Shown one piece after another: positions 27,247-36,121 of a stretch of 64,000 nucleotides of DNA. The DNA comes from Lentzea fradiae. Lineage in GTDB: Bacteria > Actinomycetota > Actinomycetes > Mycobacteriales > Pseudonocardiaceae. The stretch spans positions 1-64,000 of the forward strand of contig NZ_FNCC01000007.1 in NCBI RefSeq assembly GCF_900100955.1, written 5' to 3'. Each line of letters starts with the position of its first letter. The first letter of the stretch is position 1. The notes under the pieces were generated by a model. It saw only the letters and a list, made by a program, of their open reading frames with translations, made no database searches and had not been told where the DNA came from. The position numbers and the translations under genes are program-made.

Positions 27247-27365
27247 CGCGCGTCATCGCAGCCGCTCTGCTCGTGTTCTCCGGCACACCACGACGGCACG
27301 CTGTACGTGGTGGAAGAGGGCGTGCTGATGCGCTGTACGTGAACCCGGTGGGTGCCCCGCTGTAG
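27243..27365 (+). pseudogene. possible gene remnant after the nitrilase gene
   Basis: A GTG at 27243 overlaps the nitrilase stop (GTGA) and opens a 40-codon frame starting like a signal peptide (TRVIAAALLVFSG). In another frame, the stretch around 27290-27350 reads HHDGTLYVVEEGVLMRCT, which looks more like real protein than the first frame does. Together they suggest the relic of a frame-damaged small secreted protein gene. It may equally be chance in GC-rich DNA. Confidence 0.25.
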
Positions 27366-27432
27366 CGGGACCCCAGGTGTGTGTTCGAGTGAGCTTGACC
27401 TCCAGTTAGGTCGAGCCCACAGGATCGCGGAC

Positions 27433-27855
27433 ATGACTCTTCCGGAACTGCCCGAGTTCGTCCGCGACCGCAAGGAGCTCGACGGCTTCACGCTCTACCG
27501 CACCGGCGGGACGGCCGGTCCCGGCCAGAACGTGGGCTGCGTCGTCCTCGTCACGGTCGACACCGACGACGAGGCCACCGCCAAGGCGTGGGTCGACTCG
27601 GTGTTCACGGCGCTCGCGAGCGAGCCGAACCCGCACCCCGGCGGCATCTCCGCCGCCTTCCACGTCCGCGACGACGGCAAGCAGGTCGTCAACTACGCCG
27701 AGTGGGTCAGCGCGGAGGACCACGCCGACGCCGTGTCCGGCGGCAACGGCGTCGGTTCGGTCACCGCGGACTGGCGGCGGGTGCAGAACTTCCCCGGCGT
27801 CCGGCACGGCGGTTTCGCGCGCTACCGGCCGAGGGCACACGCCTCGGTGGAATGA
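27433..27855 (+). CDS. antibiotic biosynthesis monooxygenase-like (ABM fold) protein
   Basis: The 140-residue protein has features of a dimeric alpha/beta ABM barrel: a first strand (LDGFTLYRTGG), a helix with paired residues (EATAKAWVDSVFTAL), and ISAAFHVRDDGKQVVNYAEWVSAEDHADAV, the usual second strand and W/Y region. ABM proteins include haem oxygenase-like enzymes and quinone-forming monooxygenases, but many have no known role. ATG at 27433. It converges on nadC across a hairpin. Confidence 0.68.
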   Translation: MTLPELPEFVRDRKELDGFTLYRTGGTAGPGQNVGCVVLVTVDTDDEATAKAWVDSVFTALASEPNPHPGGISAAFHVRDDGKQVVNYAEWVSAEDHADAVSGGNGVGSVTADWRRVQNFPGVRHGGFARYRPRAHASVE

Positions 27856-27862
27856 CGGCCGG

Positions 27863-27882
27863 GGGCCCGCTCACGCGGGCCC
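27863..27882. terminator. Bidirectional hairpin between ABM gene and nadC
   Basis: GGGCCCGC and its perfect complement flank a TCAC loop, in the 33-bp gap between two converging genes. There is no T-run, as is common for terminators in very GC-rich genomes. Confidence 0.6.
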
Positions 27883-27888
27883 TCCCGC

Positions 27889-28743
27889 CTACCTCAGGTC
27901 CAGTCCCAGGTCGAGCGACGGCGACGAGTGGGTCAGGCCGCCGACCGCGAGGTAGTCCACCCCGGTCTCGGCATACCGGCGGGCCACGTCCAGCGTGAGC
28001 CCGCCGGACGCCTCCAGCTCGACGCCCGCCGGCTTGCGGCGCACGGCCTCCGCGCACTGCTCGGGCGTGAAGTTGTCCAGCAGCACCAGTTGCGCGCCCT
28101 CGGCGACGGCCTCGTCGAGCTGCTCCAGGCTGTCGACCTCGACCTCCATCAGCAGCTCCGGCGCGTGCTCGCGGGCAGCGCGGATCGCGGCGCCGACCGA
28201 CCCGGCCGCGGCGACGTGGTTGTCCTTGATGAGGATCGCGTCGCCGAGACCCATGCGGTGGTTCACGCCGCCGCCGCAGCGGACCGCGTACTTCTGCAGC
28301 AGCCGCAGGCCGGGCAACGTCTTGCGGCTGTCGCGGATGCGCGCACCGGTGCCCTCCACCGCCTCCACCCACCGCGCGGTCTGCGTGGCGATGCCGGACA
28401 GGTGGCAGACCAGGTTCAGCGCGGTGCGTTCGACGGTGAGCAGGCCGCGGGTCGGTCCGGACAGCACCAGCGCGGGCTCACCGGGCACGGCCTTGCCTCC
28501 GTCGGTGGCCTCGAAGACCACCTCGACGTCGGGCAGGTAGCGCTGGAAAGCCGTGCGCGCCACCGACACCCCGCACAGCACGCCCGCGGCCCTGGGCGTG
28601 ATCTCGGCGGTGGCGACGGCCTTCTCCGGCACCGTCGCCAGCGTCGTGGCGTCGAGGCCGTAGCGGAGGTCCTCCTCCAGGGCGAGCTGGATGACGCGGT
28701 TCGCGTCGTCCCAGTCGAGATCGAGCCGGTCGAAGCCGGTCAT
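27889..28743 (-). CDS. nadC: nicotinate-nucleotide diphosphorylase (quinolinate phosphoribosyltransferase)
   Basis: NadC turns quinolinate and PRPP into nicotinate mononucleotide. The 284-residue protein has ALNLVCHLSGIATQTA, the RDSRKTLPGLRLLQKYAVRCGGGVNHRMGL substrate site, ILIKDNHV, and ELEASGGLTLDVARRYAETGVDYLAVGGLTHS. ATG at 28743 overlaps the nadB stop (ATGA). It is the last gene of nadA-nadB-nadC. Confidence 0.98.
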   Translation of the reverse strand: MTGFDRLDLDWDDANRVIQLALEEDLRYGLDATTLATVPEKAVATAEITPRAAGVLCGVSVARTAFQRYLPDVEVVFEATDGGKAVPGEPALVLSGPTRGLLTVERTALNLVCHLSGIATQTARWVEAVEGTGARIRDSRKTLPGLRLLQKYAVRCGGGVNHRMGLGDAILIKDNHVAAAGSVGAAIRAAREHAPELLMEVEVDSLEQLDEAVAEGAQLVLLDNFTPEQCAEAVRRKPAGVELEASGGLTLDVARRYAETGVDYLAVGGLTHSSPSLDLGLDLR

Positions 28744-30356
28744 GCGACACCCTCCGCCAGTACTGGATCGGCCAGCACGGGCTGACCGGTCGGGGTGAGC
28801 CGGACGAGCTGGCTGCGCTGCCACGCGGCCGACCGCTCGGTGAAGTCGGTGCGGACGTGGCAGCCGCGCGACTCGGTGCGTTCCTGCGCCGCGGCGATCA
28901 GGGCGCGGGCGGCCAGCGTGAGCGCCGCGTCCTCGACCAGTTCCCGCGACTCCAGCTGCTTGTCCACGGTGGACACGTCGAGCACCGAGCCGACCACCGC
29001 GAGACCTTCGGCGTCGCGGCCGATGGCGGCGTAGCGGGACATCACGCGCTGCAGCATGTCGCGATCCGCCACCGGGGCCGACGGCAGCACCGGGTCGACG
29101 GCGCGCGCCGGTGCGATGAGCCCCACCGCGAGGTCGGCGGCCACGGCCTCGGCGGCACGGGTGCCGCAGACCAGACCTTCGAGCAGGCTGTTGGACGCCA
29201 GGCGGTTCGCGCCGTGCAGACCGGTGCGGGCGACCTCGCCGATCGCGTACAGACCGGTGACGCCCGTACGTCCGTCCACAGAGGACATGACGCCACCGCA
29301 GGCGAAGTGGGCCGCCGGGGCGACGGGGATCGGGTCCACCGCGGGGTCCACCCCCGCGGCGACGCACGCCGCGTACACGGTCGGGAAGCGCGTCGCCATG
29401 TCGTGCAACGACGTCGCGTCGAGGAAGACGTGGTCGTCGACGCCGCCGGGTTCGAGCGCCATGTGCCGGGTGATCGCGGCCGCCACGACGTCGCGCGGGG
29501 CCAGGTCCTCCAGCGGGTGCACGCCCTTCATCACGCGGGCGCCGGTCGCGTCGACCAGCACCGCGCCCTCGCCGCGCACCGCCTCGGTGACGAGCGGGCA
29601 CCGGCCGCGGGCACCCCGGCCGGTGTAGAGCACGGTGGGGTGGAACTGGATGAACTCGACGTCCGCCGCCACCGCACCCGCCCGCAGCGCCAGCGCCAGA
29701 CCGTCGCCCGTCGCGACCGACGGGTTCGACGTCGCCTGGTACATCTGGCCGAGCCCACCGGTGGCGAGCAGCACGGCGGGCGCGGTGAGCACACCGGGGA
29801 CGCCGTTGCCGTCGAGCACCAGCAGACCGCCGACCGCGCCGAGCGGCGTCTTGACCGCGTCGACCGCGACGTGGTTCTCCAGCAGGGGAACCCGTCCGTC
29901 CACAGTGGCCTTGAGCAGCGCGCGTTCGACCTCGGCGCCGGTCGCGTCCCCACCGGCGTGCACGACGCGGAACGCGCTGTGGCCGCCCTCGCGGGTGCGC
30001 TCCAGCAGGCCGTCCGGCTTCGCGTCGAACACGGCACCGCGTTCACGCAGCCGCGCCACGGCCTGCGGGCCGTCGCCGATGACCGTCGTGACCGCCGCGG
30101 CGTCGCAGAGGCCCGCGCCCGCCGTCAGCGTGTCCTCGACGTGCCTGCCCACCGTGTCACCGGGGTCGTGCTGGTCCTCCATGACGACGGCGACGCCGCC
30201 CTGCGCCCAGCGCGTGTTGCCGTCGTCCCCCGCGGCCTTCGTGACGACCAGGACGCGCAGTCCCAGCTCACGAGCCCGCAGCGCGGCGGTGAGACCCGCC
30301 ACGCCCGTGCCGACCACGATCAGGTCGGCTCGCGCTTCCCAGCGCGCGGCCATCAC
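28740..30356 (-). CDS. nadB: L-aspartate oxidase
   Basis: NadB oxidises aspartate to iminoaspartate using FAD, the first step of de novo NAD synthesis. The 538-residue flavoprotein has the FAD dinucleotide motif [54 protein letters not shown], and the substrate-site region [19 protein letters not shown]. Start at 30356, overlapping the nadA stop; its own stop overlaps nadC. Confidence 0.98.
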   Translation of the reverse strand: MMAARWEARADLIVVGTGVAGLTAALRARELGLRVLVVTKAAGDDGNTRWAQGGVAVVMEDQHDPGDTVGRHVEDTLTAGAGLCDAAAVTTVIGDGPQAVARLRERGAVFDAKPDGLLERTREGGHSAFRVVHAGGDATGAEVERALLKATVDGRVPLLENHVAVDAVKTPLGAVGGLLVLDGNGVPGVLTAPAVLLATGGLGQMYQATSNPSVATGDGLALALRAGAVAADVEFIQFHPTVLYTGRGARGRCPLVTEAVRGEGAVLVDATGARVMKGVHPLEDLAPRDVVAAAITRHMALEPGGVDDHVFLDATSLHDMATRFPTVYAACVAAGVDPAVDPIPVAPAAHFACGGVMSSVDGRTGVTGLYAIGEVARTGLHGANRLASNSLLEGLVCGTRAAEAVAADLAVGLIAPARAVDPVLPSAPVADRDMLQRVMSRYAAIGRDAEGLAVVGSVLDVSTVDKQLESRELVEDAALTLAARALIAAAQERTESRGCHVRTDFTERSAAWQRSQLVRLTPTGQPVLADPVLAEGVA

Positions 30357-31372
30357 TCACCGCCGCCGGGCTGGCCGATCTCGATCATGCGCTGCACGGC
30401 GCCCTGGGCGCGCTTGGCGGTCTCCAGGTCGACGTGCACCTCGTCCAGGCCCTCGCGCACGCAGCGCAGCAGCGCGGCGGGCGTGATCATCTTCATGTAG
30501 GTGCAGGCGGCGCGGTCGTTGACGGCGCGGAAGTCGATCTCCGGCGCGGCCTTGCGCAGCTGGTGCAGCATGCCGACCTCGGTCGCGACGAGCACCTTGC
30601 GGGCGTTCGTGCTGCGCGCGGCCGTGATCATGTCGCCGGTCGAGAGGATCTTGACCTTCTCCGCCGGGACGATGCCCTCGCCGCTGAGGTAGAGCGCGCT
30701 CGTGGCGCAGCCGCACTCGGGGTGGATGAACAGGTCGGCGTCCGGGTTCGCGGCGGCGCGCTCGGCCAGCTCGGGACCGTTGATGCCGGCGTGCACGTGG
30801 CACTCGCCCGCCCAGATGTGCAGGTTCTCGCGGCCGGTCTCACGCTTGACGTGCGCGCCCAGGAACTGGTCGGGGCAGAACAGCACCTCGCGGTCGGCGG
30901 GGATCGAGCGCACCACGTCGACGGCGTTCGACGACGTGCAGCAGATGTCGGTCTCCGCCTTCACCTCGGCGGTGGTGTTCACGTACGACACGACGACCGC
31001 GCCGGGGTGCTGCGCCTTCCACTCGCGCAGCTGCGCGCCGGTGATCGAGTCGGCGAGCGAGCAGCCCGCGCGCTCGTCCGGGATGAGCACCGTCTTCTCC
31101 GGGCTCAGGATCTTGGCGGTCTCGGCCATGAAGTGCACGCCGCAGAAGATGATGGTCTGCGCGTCCGACTGCGCGGCGATCCGGCTGAGCGCCAGGGAGT
31201 CGCCTGTGTGGTGCGCGATGTCCTGGATCTCGGGCAGCTGGTAGTTGTGCGCCAGGATGACGGCGTCCCGCTCCTTCGCGAGGCGCAACACCTCGTCCCG
31301 CCACGCGGCGTTCGGCTCGACTCCGCCGTACACACCCGACGCGGTTCGCTCCACGGTTGCGGTAGCGACCAT
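30353..31372 (-). CDS. nadA: quinolinate synthase
   Basis: NadA is a [4Fe-4S] enzyme that condenses iminoaspartate with dihydroxyacetone phosphate to quinolinate. The 339-residue protein has [45 protein letters not shown] and [17 protein letters not shown], containing the cluster cysteines. I choose ATG at 31372 because AGGAGG lies 5 nt before it; a GTG at 31375 is too close. It heads the nadABC operon, and the NrtR-type operator lies just upstream. Confidence 0.97.
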   Translation of the reverse strand: MVATATVERTASGVYGGVEPNAAWRDEVLRLAKERDAVILAHNYQLPEIQDIAHHTGDSLALSRIAAQSDAQTIIFCGVHFMAETAKILSPEKTVLIPDERAGCSLADSITGAQLREWKAQHPGAVVVSYVNTTAEVKAETDICCTSSNAVDVVRSIPADREVLFCPDQFLGAHVKRETGRENLHIWAGECHVHAGINGPELAERAAANPDADLFIHPECGCATSALYLSGEGIVPAEKVKILSTGDMITAARSTNARKVLVATEVGMLHQLRKAAPEIDFRAVNDRAACTYMKMITPAALLRCVREGLDEVHVDLETAKRAQGAVQRMIEIGQPGGGE

Positions 31373-31392
31373 CACTGCCTCCTCGATCCGGG

Positions 31393-31415
31393 GTTTTCGC
31401 CTGTTGGTCGAAAAC
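31393..31415. promoter_or_regulatory. Probable NrtR operator between nadA and nrtR
   Basis: GTTTTCG-N9-CGAAAAC is a perfect inverted repeat midway between the divergent nadA and nrtR starts. NrtR regulators commonly bind such palindromes in front of NAD synthesis genes and release DNA when the NUDIX domain binds ADP-ribose or a related ligand. Assignment rests on position and symmetry. Confidence 0.75.
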
Positions 31416-31423
31416 GTGGCCGA

Positions 31424-31429
31424 TAGTAT
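31424..31429 (+). promoter_or_regulatory. -10 hexamer of nrtR (leaderless)
   Basis: TAGTAT ends 7 nt before the nrtR ATG at 31437, and no ribosome site is visible. Confidence 0.5.
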
Positions 31430-31436
31430 CAGCCGG

Positions 31437-32141
31437 ATGGCCGGTGTGGGACACGAAGTTCTGGCAGCTGTGCTGCGGGTGAGAGGTGCGTCACTTCAGG
31501 TCATGCTCTGGGAGCGCGCACGGGAGCCACACGCTCACCGCTGGTCGTTGCCGGGTGGTGGCCTTCGGGACGAAGAGGACGTCGAGACCTCGATCCGCCG
31601 TCAGCTGGCGGAGAAAGTCGACGTGCGACAGTTGTCACACGTCGAACAGCTGGCCGTCTTCAGCGCCCCGGACCGCGTCCCCCCGCCCAGGGTGGTCGCG
31701 ACGGCGTTCCTCGGGCTGGTCCCCTCCGACGTCGACCCCGAGGTCCCGTCCGACACGGCCTGGCACTGCGTCGAACAGCTGCCCCCGATGGCGTTCGACC
31801 ACTCCTCGATCGTCCACCGGGCCCGGCACCGGCTCGCCTCGAAGCTGTCGTACACGAACCTCGGCTTCGCTTTGGCGCCACCGGAGTTCACCATCTCCCT
31901 GCTGCGCGACCACTACTCCGCGGCACTGGGCTACCGGGTCTCCGCGACGAACCTGCAGCGCGTCCTGTCCCGCCGCCTCCTGCTCGAACCCACAGGTGGC
32001 ACCGCTCCCCCCGGCCCGTCGGGAGGCCGCCCCGCCGCACTCTTCCGGTTCAGCGCCAAGGGAATCAAGGTGACCGATCCGTTCGCCGTGCTCAGGCCGC
32101 CGGGATCCGGCCGTCCAGCAGGCGGGGGTGGCACCCCGTAA
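31437..32141 (+). CDS. nrtR: NrtR-type NUDIX transcriptional regulator of NAD synthesis
   Basis: The 234-residue protein has an N-terminal NUDIX fold ([52 protein letters not shown]). The Nudix box is degenerate, as in regulators rather than hydrolases. A C-terminal winged helix follows ([37 protein letters not shown]). NrtR represses NAD genes. It diverges from nadA with a palindrome between them, which matches the known arrangement. The GC-rich tail after residue 190 is low complexity. Confidence 0.9.
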   Translation: MAGVGHEVLAAVLRVRGASLQVMLWERAREPHAHRWSLPGGGLRDEEDVETSIRRQLAEKVDVRQLSHVEQLAVFSAPDRVPPPRVVATAFLGLVPSDVDPEVPSDTAWHCVEQLPPMAFDHSSIVHRARHRLASKLSYTNLGFALAPPEFTISLLRDHYSAALGYRVSATNLQRVLSRRLLLEPTGGTAPPGPSGGRPAALFRFSAKGIKVTDPFAVLRPPGSGRPAGGGGTP

Positions 32142-32151
32142 CGTGACACGC

Positions 32152-32832
32152 GTGGCAGAGACGCTTCCGTTGTTCCCGCTGGGCACCGTGCTCTTGCCCG
32201 GAGCGTCGTTGCCGTTGCACATCTTCGAACCCCGTTACCGCCAGCTCGTCGTGGACCTGATGACGGGCTCGCTGTTCGGCCGCACGTTCGGCGTCGTCTG
32301 CATCAAGGAAGGCTGGGAGGTCGGGGCCGACAACGTCCGCTCCCTCCAGGACATCGGCTGCTCCGCCGACCTCCTCGACGCCCGCCCCCTGCCGGAGGGC
32401 CGCTTCGACATCGTGGCGCGCGGCGTGCGCCGCTTCCGCCTGCTCGACGTGGACGCGACCACCGCGCCGTACCTGCTGGCCCACGTCGACTACCTCGACG
32501 ACGTACCGGTCCCCGCCGCCGCGGAGGAGGTCGTCCCGCTGCTGGAACGCGGCGCCAGGGCGGCCCACGAGCGGTACTGCGGCGCGGCCTGGCACCAGGA
32601 GGACTGGTCACCGCCCGCCGACGACGTGACCGTGGGAGACCTGTCGTACCTGCTGGCGGCGGACTGCCTGCTCCCGGTCGAGGACCGGCAACGCCTGCTG
32701 GAGGAACGGTCGCCGGCGCGGCGGCTGCGGTTGGTGCGGCGGATGCTGCACCGGGAGACGGGGATCTTGAGCGCGCTGCGGGCGGTGCCGGTGCCGCTGA
32801 CGGAGTTCGGGCACGTGCCCAGCCCCAACTAG
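32152..32832 (+). CDS. LON substrate-binding-domain protein
   Basis: This 226-residue protein begins ETLPLFPLGTVLLPGASLPLHIFEPRYRQLV, the typical opening of the N-terminal LON domain, and has no AAA+ or protease domain. Stand-alone LON-domain proteins are widespread in actinobacteria and their role is unclear; substrate recognition or ubiquitin-ligase-like folds have been discussed. The start is taken as GTG 32152; GTG 32143 is possible. It follows nrtR by about 10 bp and is probably cotranscribed. Confidence 0.9.
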   Translation: MAETLPLFPLGTVLLPGASLPLHIFEPRYRQLVVDLMTGSLFGRTFGVVCIKEGWEVGADNVRSLQDIGCSADLLDARPLPEGRFDIVARGVRRFRLLDVDATTAPYLLAHVDYLDDVPVPAAAEEVVPLLERGARAAHERYCGAAWHQEDWSPPADDVTVGDLSYLLAADCLLPVEDRQRLLEERSPARRLRLVRRMLHRETGILSALRAVPVPLTEFGHVPSPN

Positions 32833-32980
32833 CCCCCGGGACGAACGGCTTTTGGCGGGCCGCGCGGGGCTGCGCCTGGGGCGGGTTCGTTTTCGCGGCT
32901 TGAGTCCGCCGAGCGGAAGCCCGGAGGCAGCGCCGTGGCCAGGCGGTCGACGCGGGCCACCTGCGCTCGCACCCGCACCA

Positions 32981-33170
32981 CGCACGCGGGCCCCCTCCGT
33001 TCGCGCTACCCGCACCCAGGGCCTTTCGTTCGCGCTACCCGCACCCAGAGCCCTTCCGTTCGGCGCTACCCGCACGCGGGGCCCTTCCGTCCACACGACC
33101 GCCGCACGCACATAGAGACGCTCCACTCCCTCAACGCGTCCGCACGCGGGGCGCTTTCGTACTGTCACAC
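32981..33170. repeat. Tandem ~30-bp intergenic repeats (CGCAC...TTCGTTCGCGCTACC)
   Basis: This is in the 500-bp gap between the LON gene and the MFS gene (32833-33332), where I see no gene. Units starting at 32981, 33011, 33040, 33071 and 33141 share the form CGCACSCRGGGCCCTTYCGT, the first three followed by TCGCGCTACC-like ends. The last unit has an inverted copy after a 3-nt loop, making the large hairpin at 33140-33194. Origin unknown. Confidence 0.75.
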
Positions 33171-33194
33171 AGTACGAAGGGCCCCCGCGTGCGG
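33140..33194. terminator. Large hairpin formed by inverted copies of the repeat
   Basis: Arms 33140-33165 and 33169-33194 pair over about 22 of 26 positions: 12 bp at the base, a short mismatch, then 10 bp at the top around a CAC loop. It could end transcription from the nrtR-LON genes, but there is no T-run, so the terminator label is tentative. Confidence 0.5.
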
Positions 33195-33256
33195 CGTTGC
33201 CCGGACCAGACCGACGCCTTGGCGGCGATCGTGGGATCGTTGGATTGTGGCCTTGT

Positions 33257-33275
33257 GGGATTGTTCAACAATCCC
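33257..33275. promoter_or_regulatory. 19-bp palindrome upstream of the MFS gene
   Basis: GGGATTGTTCAACAATCCC is a perfect inverted repeat (9-bp arms, one central base), 57 bp before the MFS start. The TTGTTNAACAA core is like operators of FCD-type GntR regulators. No regulator gene is adjacent. Confidence 0.65.
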
Positions 33276-33332
33276 CTACTCTGAGGTCTCCGTCACACTC
33301 CACCACTCCTCCACCACGCTGCGAGGTGTCCC

Positions 33333-34577
33333 ATGAGCACGACCACGACCGAGGACACAGGCCGCTTCGCCTGGTTCCGCAGTCTCGGACAGAGAGGCCG
33401 GCGCGCGTTCGTCGGCGCGTTCGGCGGGTACGGGCTGGACTCCTACGACTACTGGGTCCTGCCGCTGAGCCTGGTCGCGATCACCGGCTACTTCGGCCTC
33501 ACCAAGGCGGAAGCGGGCCTGCTGGGCACGAGCACCCTGCTGATGAGCGCCATCGGCGGCGCGGTGGCGGGTGTCATGGCGGACCGGTTCGGGCGGTCCA
33601 GGACGCTGGTCATCACGGTGGCGGCGTACGCGTTCTTCACCGTTCTGTGCGGGTTCGCGACGAGCTACGAGACGCTGCTGGTCTTCCGGGCGTTGCAGGG
33701 CCTGGGTTTCGGCGGTGAGTGGGCGGCCGGGGCGATCCTCGTGGCCGAGTACTGCAAGCCGAAGTACCGCGGGCGCACGGTGGCGTTCATCCAGAGCGCG
33801 TGGGCGGTCGGCTGGGGGCTCGCGGTCGTCGTCAACACGCTGGTCGCGTCGCTGGCGGATCCGGCCATCAGCTGGCGGATCATGTTCTGGACGGGCGCGC
33901 TGCCGGCGGTCCTCATCTTCTACGTGCGCCGCAACGTCGACGACGCGCCGGAGGTCAAGGCGCAGCCCAAGGAACGCGGCACGTTCCCGAAGATCTTCGG
34001 GCCGGGCATCCTGAAGACGACGCTGTTCGCCTCGCTGCTCGCGACCGGTGTCCAGGGCGGGTACTACACGCTGGCCACGTGGTTGCCGGCGTTCCTGCAG
34101 ACCGGGCGCGGCCTCACGGTCATCGGCACGGGCGGGTACCTCGCGTTCCTCATCTCGGGCGCGTGGATCGGGTACGTGAGCGGCGGCTACCTGACGGACT
34201 ACCTGGGGCGCAAGAAGACCTTCACGCTGTTCGCGGTCGCGAGCGCGTTGCTGATCGTCGCGTACACGCAGATCCCCAACGGTGCCAACACGTTGGTGAT
34301 GTTCCTCGGTTTCCCGCTCGGGTTCTGCATGTCCGCGATCTTCAGCGGGTTCGGCAGCTACCTGTCGGAGCTGTACCCGACCGCGCTGCGCGGCACGGGG
34401 CAGGGGTTCACCTACAACTTCGGGCGGGCGTTCGGTGCCGTCTTCCCCGGCCTGGTCGGGTTCATGGCCGACAAGCTCGGCATCGGCGGTGCGATGCTGT
34501 TCGGGGCCGCGGCCTACGGGATCGCTGTCGTCGCGCTGATCTGGTTGCCGGAGACGGTCAACAAGGAGCTCGAATGA
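33333..34577 (+). CDS. MFS transporter, aromatic acid/sugar-proton symporter type
   Basis: The 414-residue protein has 12 predicted membrane helices. Family motifs include GGYGLDSYDYWVLPLSL in helix 1, the loop 2-3 motif GVMADRFGRSRTLV, and ALQGLGFGGEWAAGAILVAEY in helix 4. Its closest type is the metabolite:H+ symporters of organic acids (4-hydroxybenzoate, cis,cis-muconate, lactate). It overlaps the DUF1445 gene as ATGA, so it probably imports that enzyme's substrate. A GntR-like palindrome lies upstream. Confidence 0.9.
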   Translation: MSTTTTEDTGRFAWFRSLGQRGRRAFVGAFGGYGLDSYDYWVLPLSLVAITGYFGLTKAEAGLLGTSTLLMSAIGGAVAGVMADRFGRSRTLVITVAAYAFFTVLCGFATSYETLLVFRALQGLGFGGEWAAGAILVAEYCKPKYRGRTVAFIQSAWAVGWGLAVVVNTLVASLADPAISWRIMFWTGALPAVLIFYVRRNVDDAPEVKAQPKERGTFPKIFGPGILKTTLFASLLATGVQGGYYTLATWLPAFLQTGRGLTVIGTGGYLAFLISGAWIGYVSGGYLTDYLGRKKTFTLFAVASALLIVAYTQIPNGANTLVMFLGFPLGFCMSAIFSGFGSYLSELYPTALRGTGQGFTYNFGRAFGAVFPGLVGFMADKLGIGGAMLFGAAAYGIAVVALIWLPETVNKELE

Positions 34578-35296
34578 CGACCGCGGGCCAGGCGCCGGGA
34601 CAGGCGCAGGCGAACCTGATCGCCGTGCCGAAGGACTGGGCGTACGACTTCCTGCTCTTCACCCACCGCAACCCGAAGCCGTGCCCTGTGCTCGACGTGC
34701 TGGACGCCGGTGAGACGGTCAGCGACCTCAAGCCGGACGCGGACGTGCGGACCCACGCGCCGCGGTACCGGGTCTGGGAGCACGGCGAGCTGGTGGCGGA
34801 GCCGGAGAACGCGACCAAGTACTGGCGCGACGACCTGGTGACGTTCCTGATCGGCTGCAGCTTCACGTTCGAGACGGCGCTGACGAACGCGGGGGTGCCG
34901 TTGCGGCACGTCGAGCAGGGCAAGAACGTGTCCATGTTCGTCACGGACGTCCAGTGCCGGCCAGCCGGGCGCCTGCACGGGCCGATGGTCGTGTCGATGC
35001 GCTGGATCCCGGAGTCCCTTGTGGACCTGGCGCACAAGGTCACCGCGCTCATGCCGTCGGTGCACGGGGCGCCGGTCGGCGCGGGCGACCCGCGGATGCT
35101 GGGGATCGCCGACGTCGGACAACCCGACTTCGGCGACGCGGTGGAGCACGAACCCGGTGACGTGCCGGTGTTCTGGGCCTGCGGGGTCACTCCTCAGGCG
35201 GTGCTGATGAGCTCTCGGCCGCCGTTCGCGGTCACGCACGCGCCGGGGCAGATGTTCGTGACCGACATGCCGGACTTCGCTTACCGAGTGGGGTAG
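34574..35296 (+). CDS. DUF1445 putative hydro-lyase (YcsI/D-glutamate cyclase-like)
   Basis: The 240-residue protein has DUF1445 features: DWAYDFLLFTHRNPKPCPVLDV, YRVWEHGELV, FLIGCSFTFETAL, HVEQGKNVSMFVTD, GPMVVSMRWIP, and a C-terminal CGVTPQAVLMSSRPPFAVTHAPGQMFVTD. Relatives are annotated as putative hydro-lyases, and one animal homologue is D-glutamate cyclase. Coupling to an organic-acid-type MFS gene suggests a small carboxylate substrate. ATG at 34574 overlaps the MFS stop. Confidence 0.9.
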   Translation: MTTAGQAPGQAQANLIAVPKDWAYDFLLFTHRNPKPCPVLDVLDAGETVSDLKPDADVRTHAPRYRVWEHGELVAEPENATKYWRDDLVTFLIGCSFTFETALTNAGVPLRHVEQGKNVSMFVTDVQCRPAGRLHGPMVVSMRWIPESLVDLAHKVTALMPSVHGAPVGAGDPRMLGIADVGQPDFGDAVEHEPGDVPVFWACGVTPQAVLMSSRPPFAVTHAPGQMFVTDMPDFAYRVG

Positions 35297-35307
35297 GCGC
35301 GCCGGAG

Positions 35308-35333
35308 GGCGGTGCCTCAGCCGAGGCGCCGCC
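35308..35333. terminator. Bidirectional hairpin between converging genes
   Basis: GGCGGTGCCTC and GAGGCGCCGCC pair around AGCC, between the DUF1445 stop and the last codons of the DUF2567 gene, which it partly overlaps. Confidence 0.55.
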
Positions 35334-35907
35334 CCAGGTCGTCCAGGCCGTTCCACGCCGCGCAGCAGCCGTAGGCGAGGGACGCGGCCAGCGGCCACGC
35401 GAGGATTCCCCACCACGTCTCCAGGGCGGGCGCGACGAGCACGGTGTCGTTCGGCTGGATCGTCGGCGGCAGCGGGTACGCGCCCGCCGCGAGCGAACCG
35501 CCGAGCCACTGCGCGAACCACGCCGCCGCGGCCGATCCCGCTGTCATCGCCAGCATCACGACCGGGCCGCGCCGCTGCCGCAGCAGCCACACCACCATGC
35601 CCGTGACCGCGCCCGCGCCGAGGCCGATGAGCACGAACACCATCAGCGCGTCGAGCCGGTGGTAGCTCTCCACCCCGATCGGGTAAAGCCTGCTGTCCTG
35701 CGCCGAGACGATCTTGAGCTGGGCGGGCGCGAGCCACGACCACACGTACGCGGCGGGCAGCCCGCAGGCGAAGATCGTGAGCAGGACACCCAGTGCGGGC
35801 ACCAGGTCCCGCTTCACCACGACCTTCGCCCGCGGCCGGACGTAGTGGTAGACGTACGGCGGCTCCGGCACGGGTTCGACGCGCACCGGCGCTGCTTCCT
35901 CGTCCAT
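35317..35907 (-). CDS. DUF2567-like membrane protein
   Basis: This 196-residue protein starts from ATG 35907 (MDEEAAPVRVEPVPEPPYVYHYVRPRAKVVVKRDLVPAL). It has about four membrane helices, at 40-62, 86-108, 115-137 and 160-182. In mycobacteria a membrane protein of this kind lies next to the bsaP-bioB genes, and the same order is seen here. Function unknown. It may belong to the biotin transcript only by position. Confidence 0.72.
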   Translation of the reverse strand: MDEEAAPVRVEPVPEPPYVYHYVRPRAKVVVKRDLVPALGVLLTIFACGLPAAYVWSWLAPAQLKIVSAQDSRLYPIGVESYHRLDALMVFVLIGLGAGAVTGMVVWLLRQRRGPVVMLAMTAGSAAAAWFAQWLGGSLAAGAYPLPPTIQPNDTVLVAPALETWWGILAWPLAASLAYGCCAAWNGLDDLGRRLG

Positions 35908-35920
35908 TCGCGAGAGGTTA

Positions 35921-36121
35921 CTACCGCGACGAACCGGTCTCGCCATGACGGCTGCACCGCGCCGTCCAGCCGTCCGGGGTCACCTGGACGACCATCCGGC
36001 GCGCGCAGTGCGCGCAGTACCGGGGCGGGTCGATCACCGACAGGCGCTGACGGCAGACGGCGTGGTCGCCGTCCGCTTCCTCTTTGCCGCAGAAGGAGCA
36101 GTACACAGCGATGATCATCAC
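35921..36121 (-). CDS. bsaP: biotin synthase auxiliary protein BsaP
   Basis: This 66-residue Cys-rich protein follows bioB directly: its GTG (36121) overlaps the bioB TGA, and an ATG 3 bp further is the alternative start. It has [48 protein letters not shown], i.e. two CxxC pairs plus further Cys/His. Mycobacterial BsaP is known to be needed for BioB to convert dethiobiotin to biotin, probably through an iron-sulfur cluster. The match in size, motifs and position is good. Confidence 0.88.
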   Translation of the reverse strand: MMIIAVYCSFCGKEEADGDHAVCRQRLSVIDPPRYCAHCARRMVVQVTPDGWTARCSRHGETGSSR

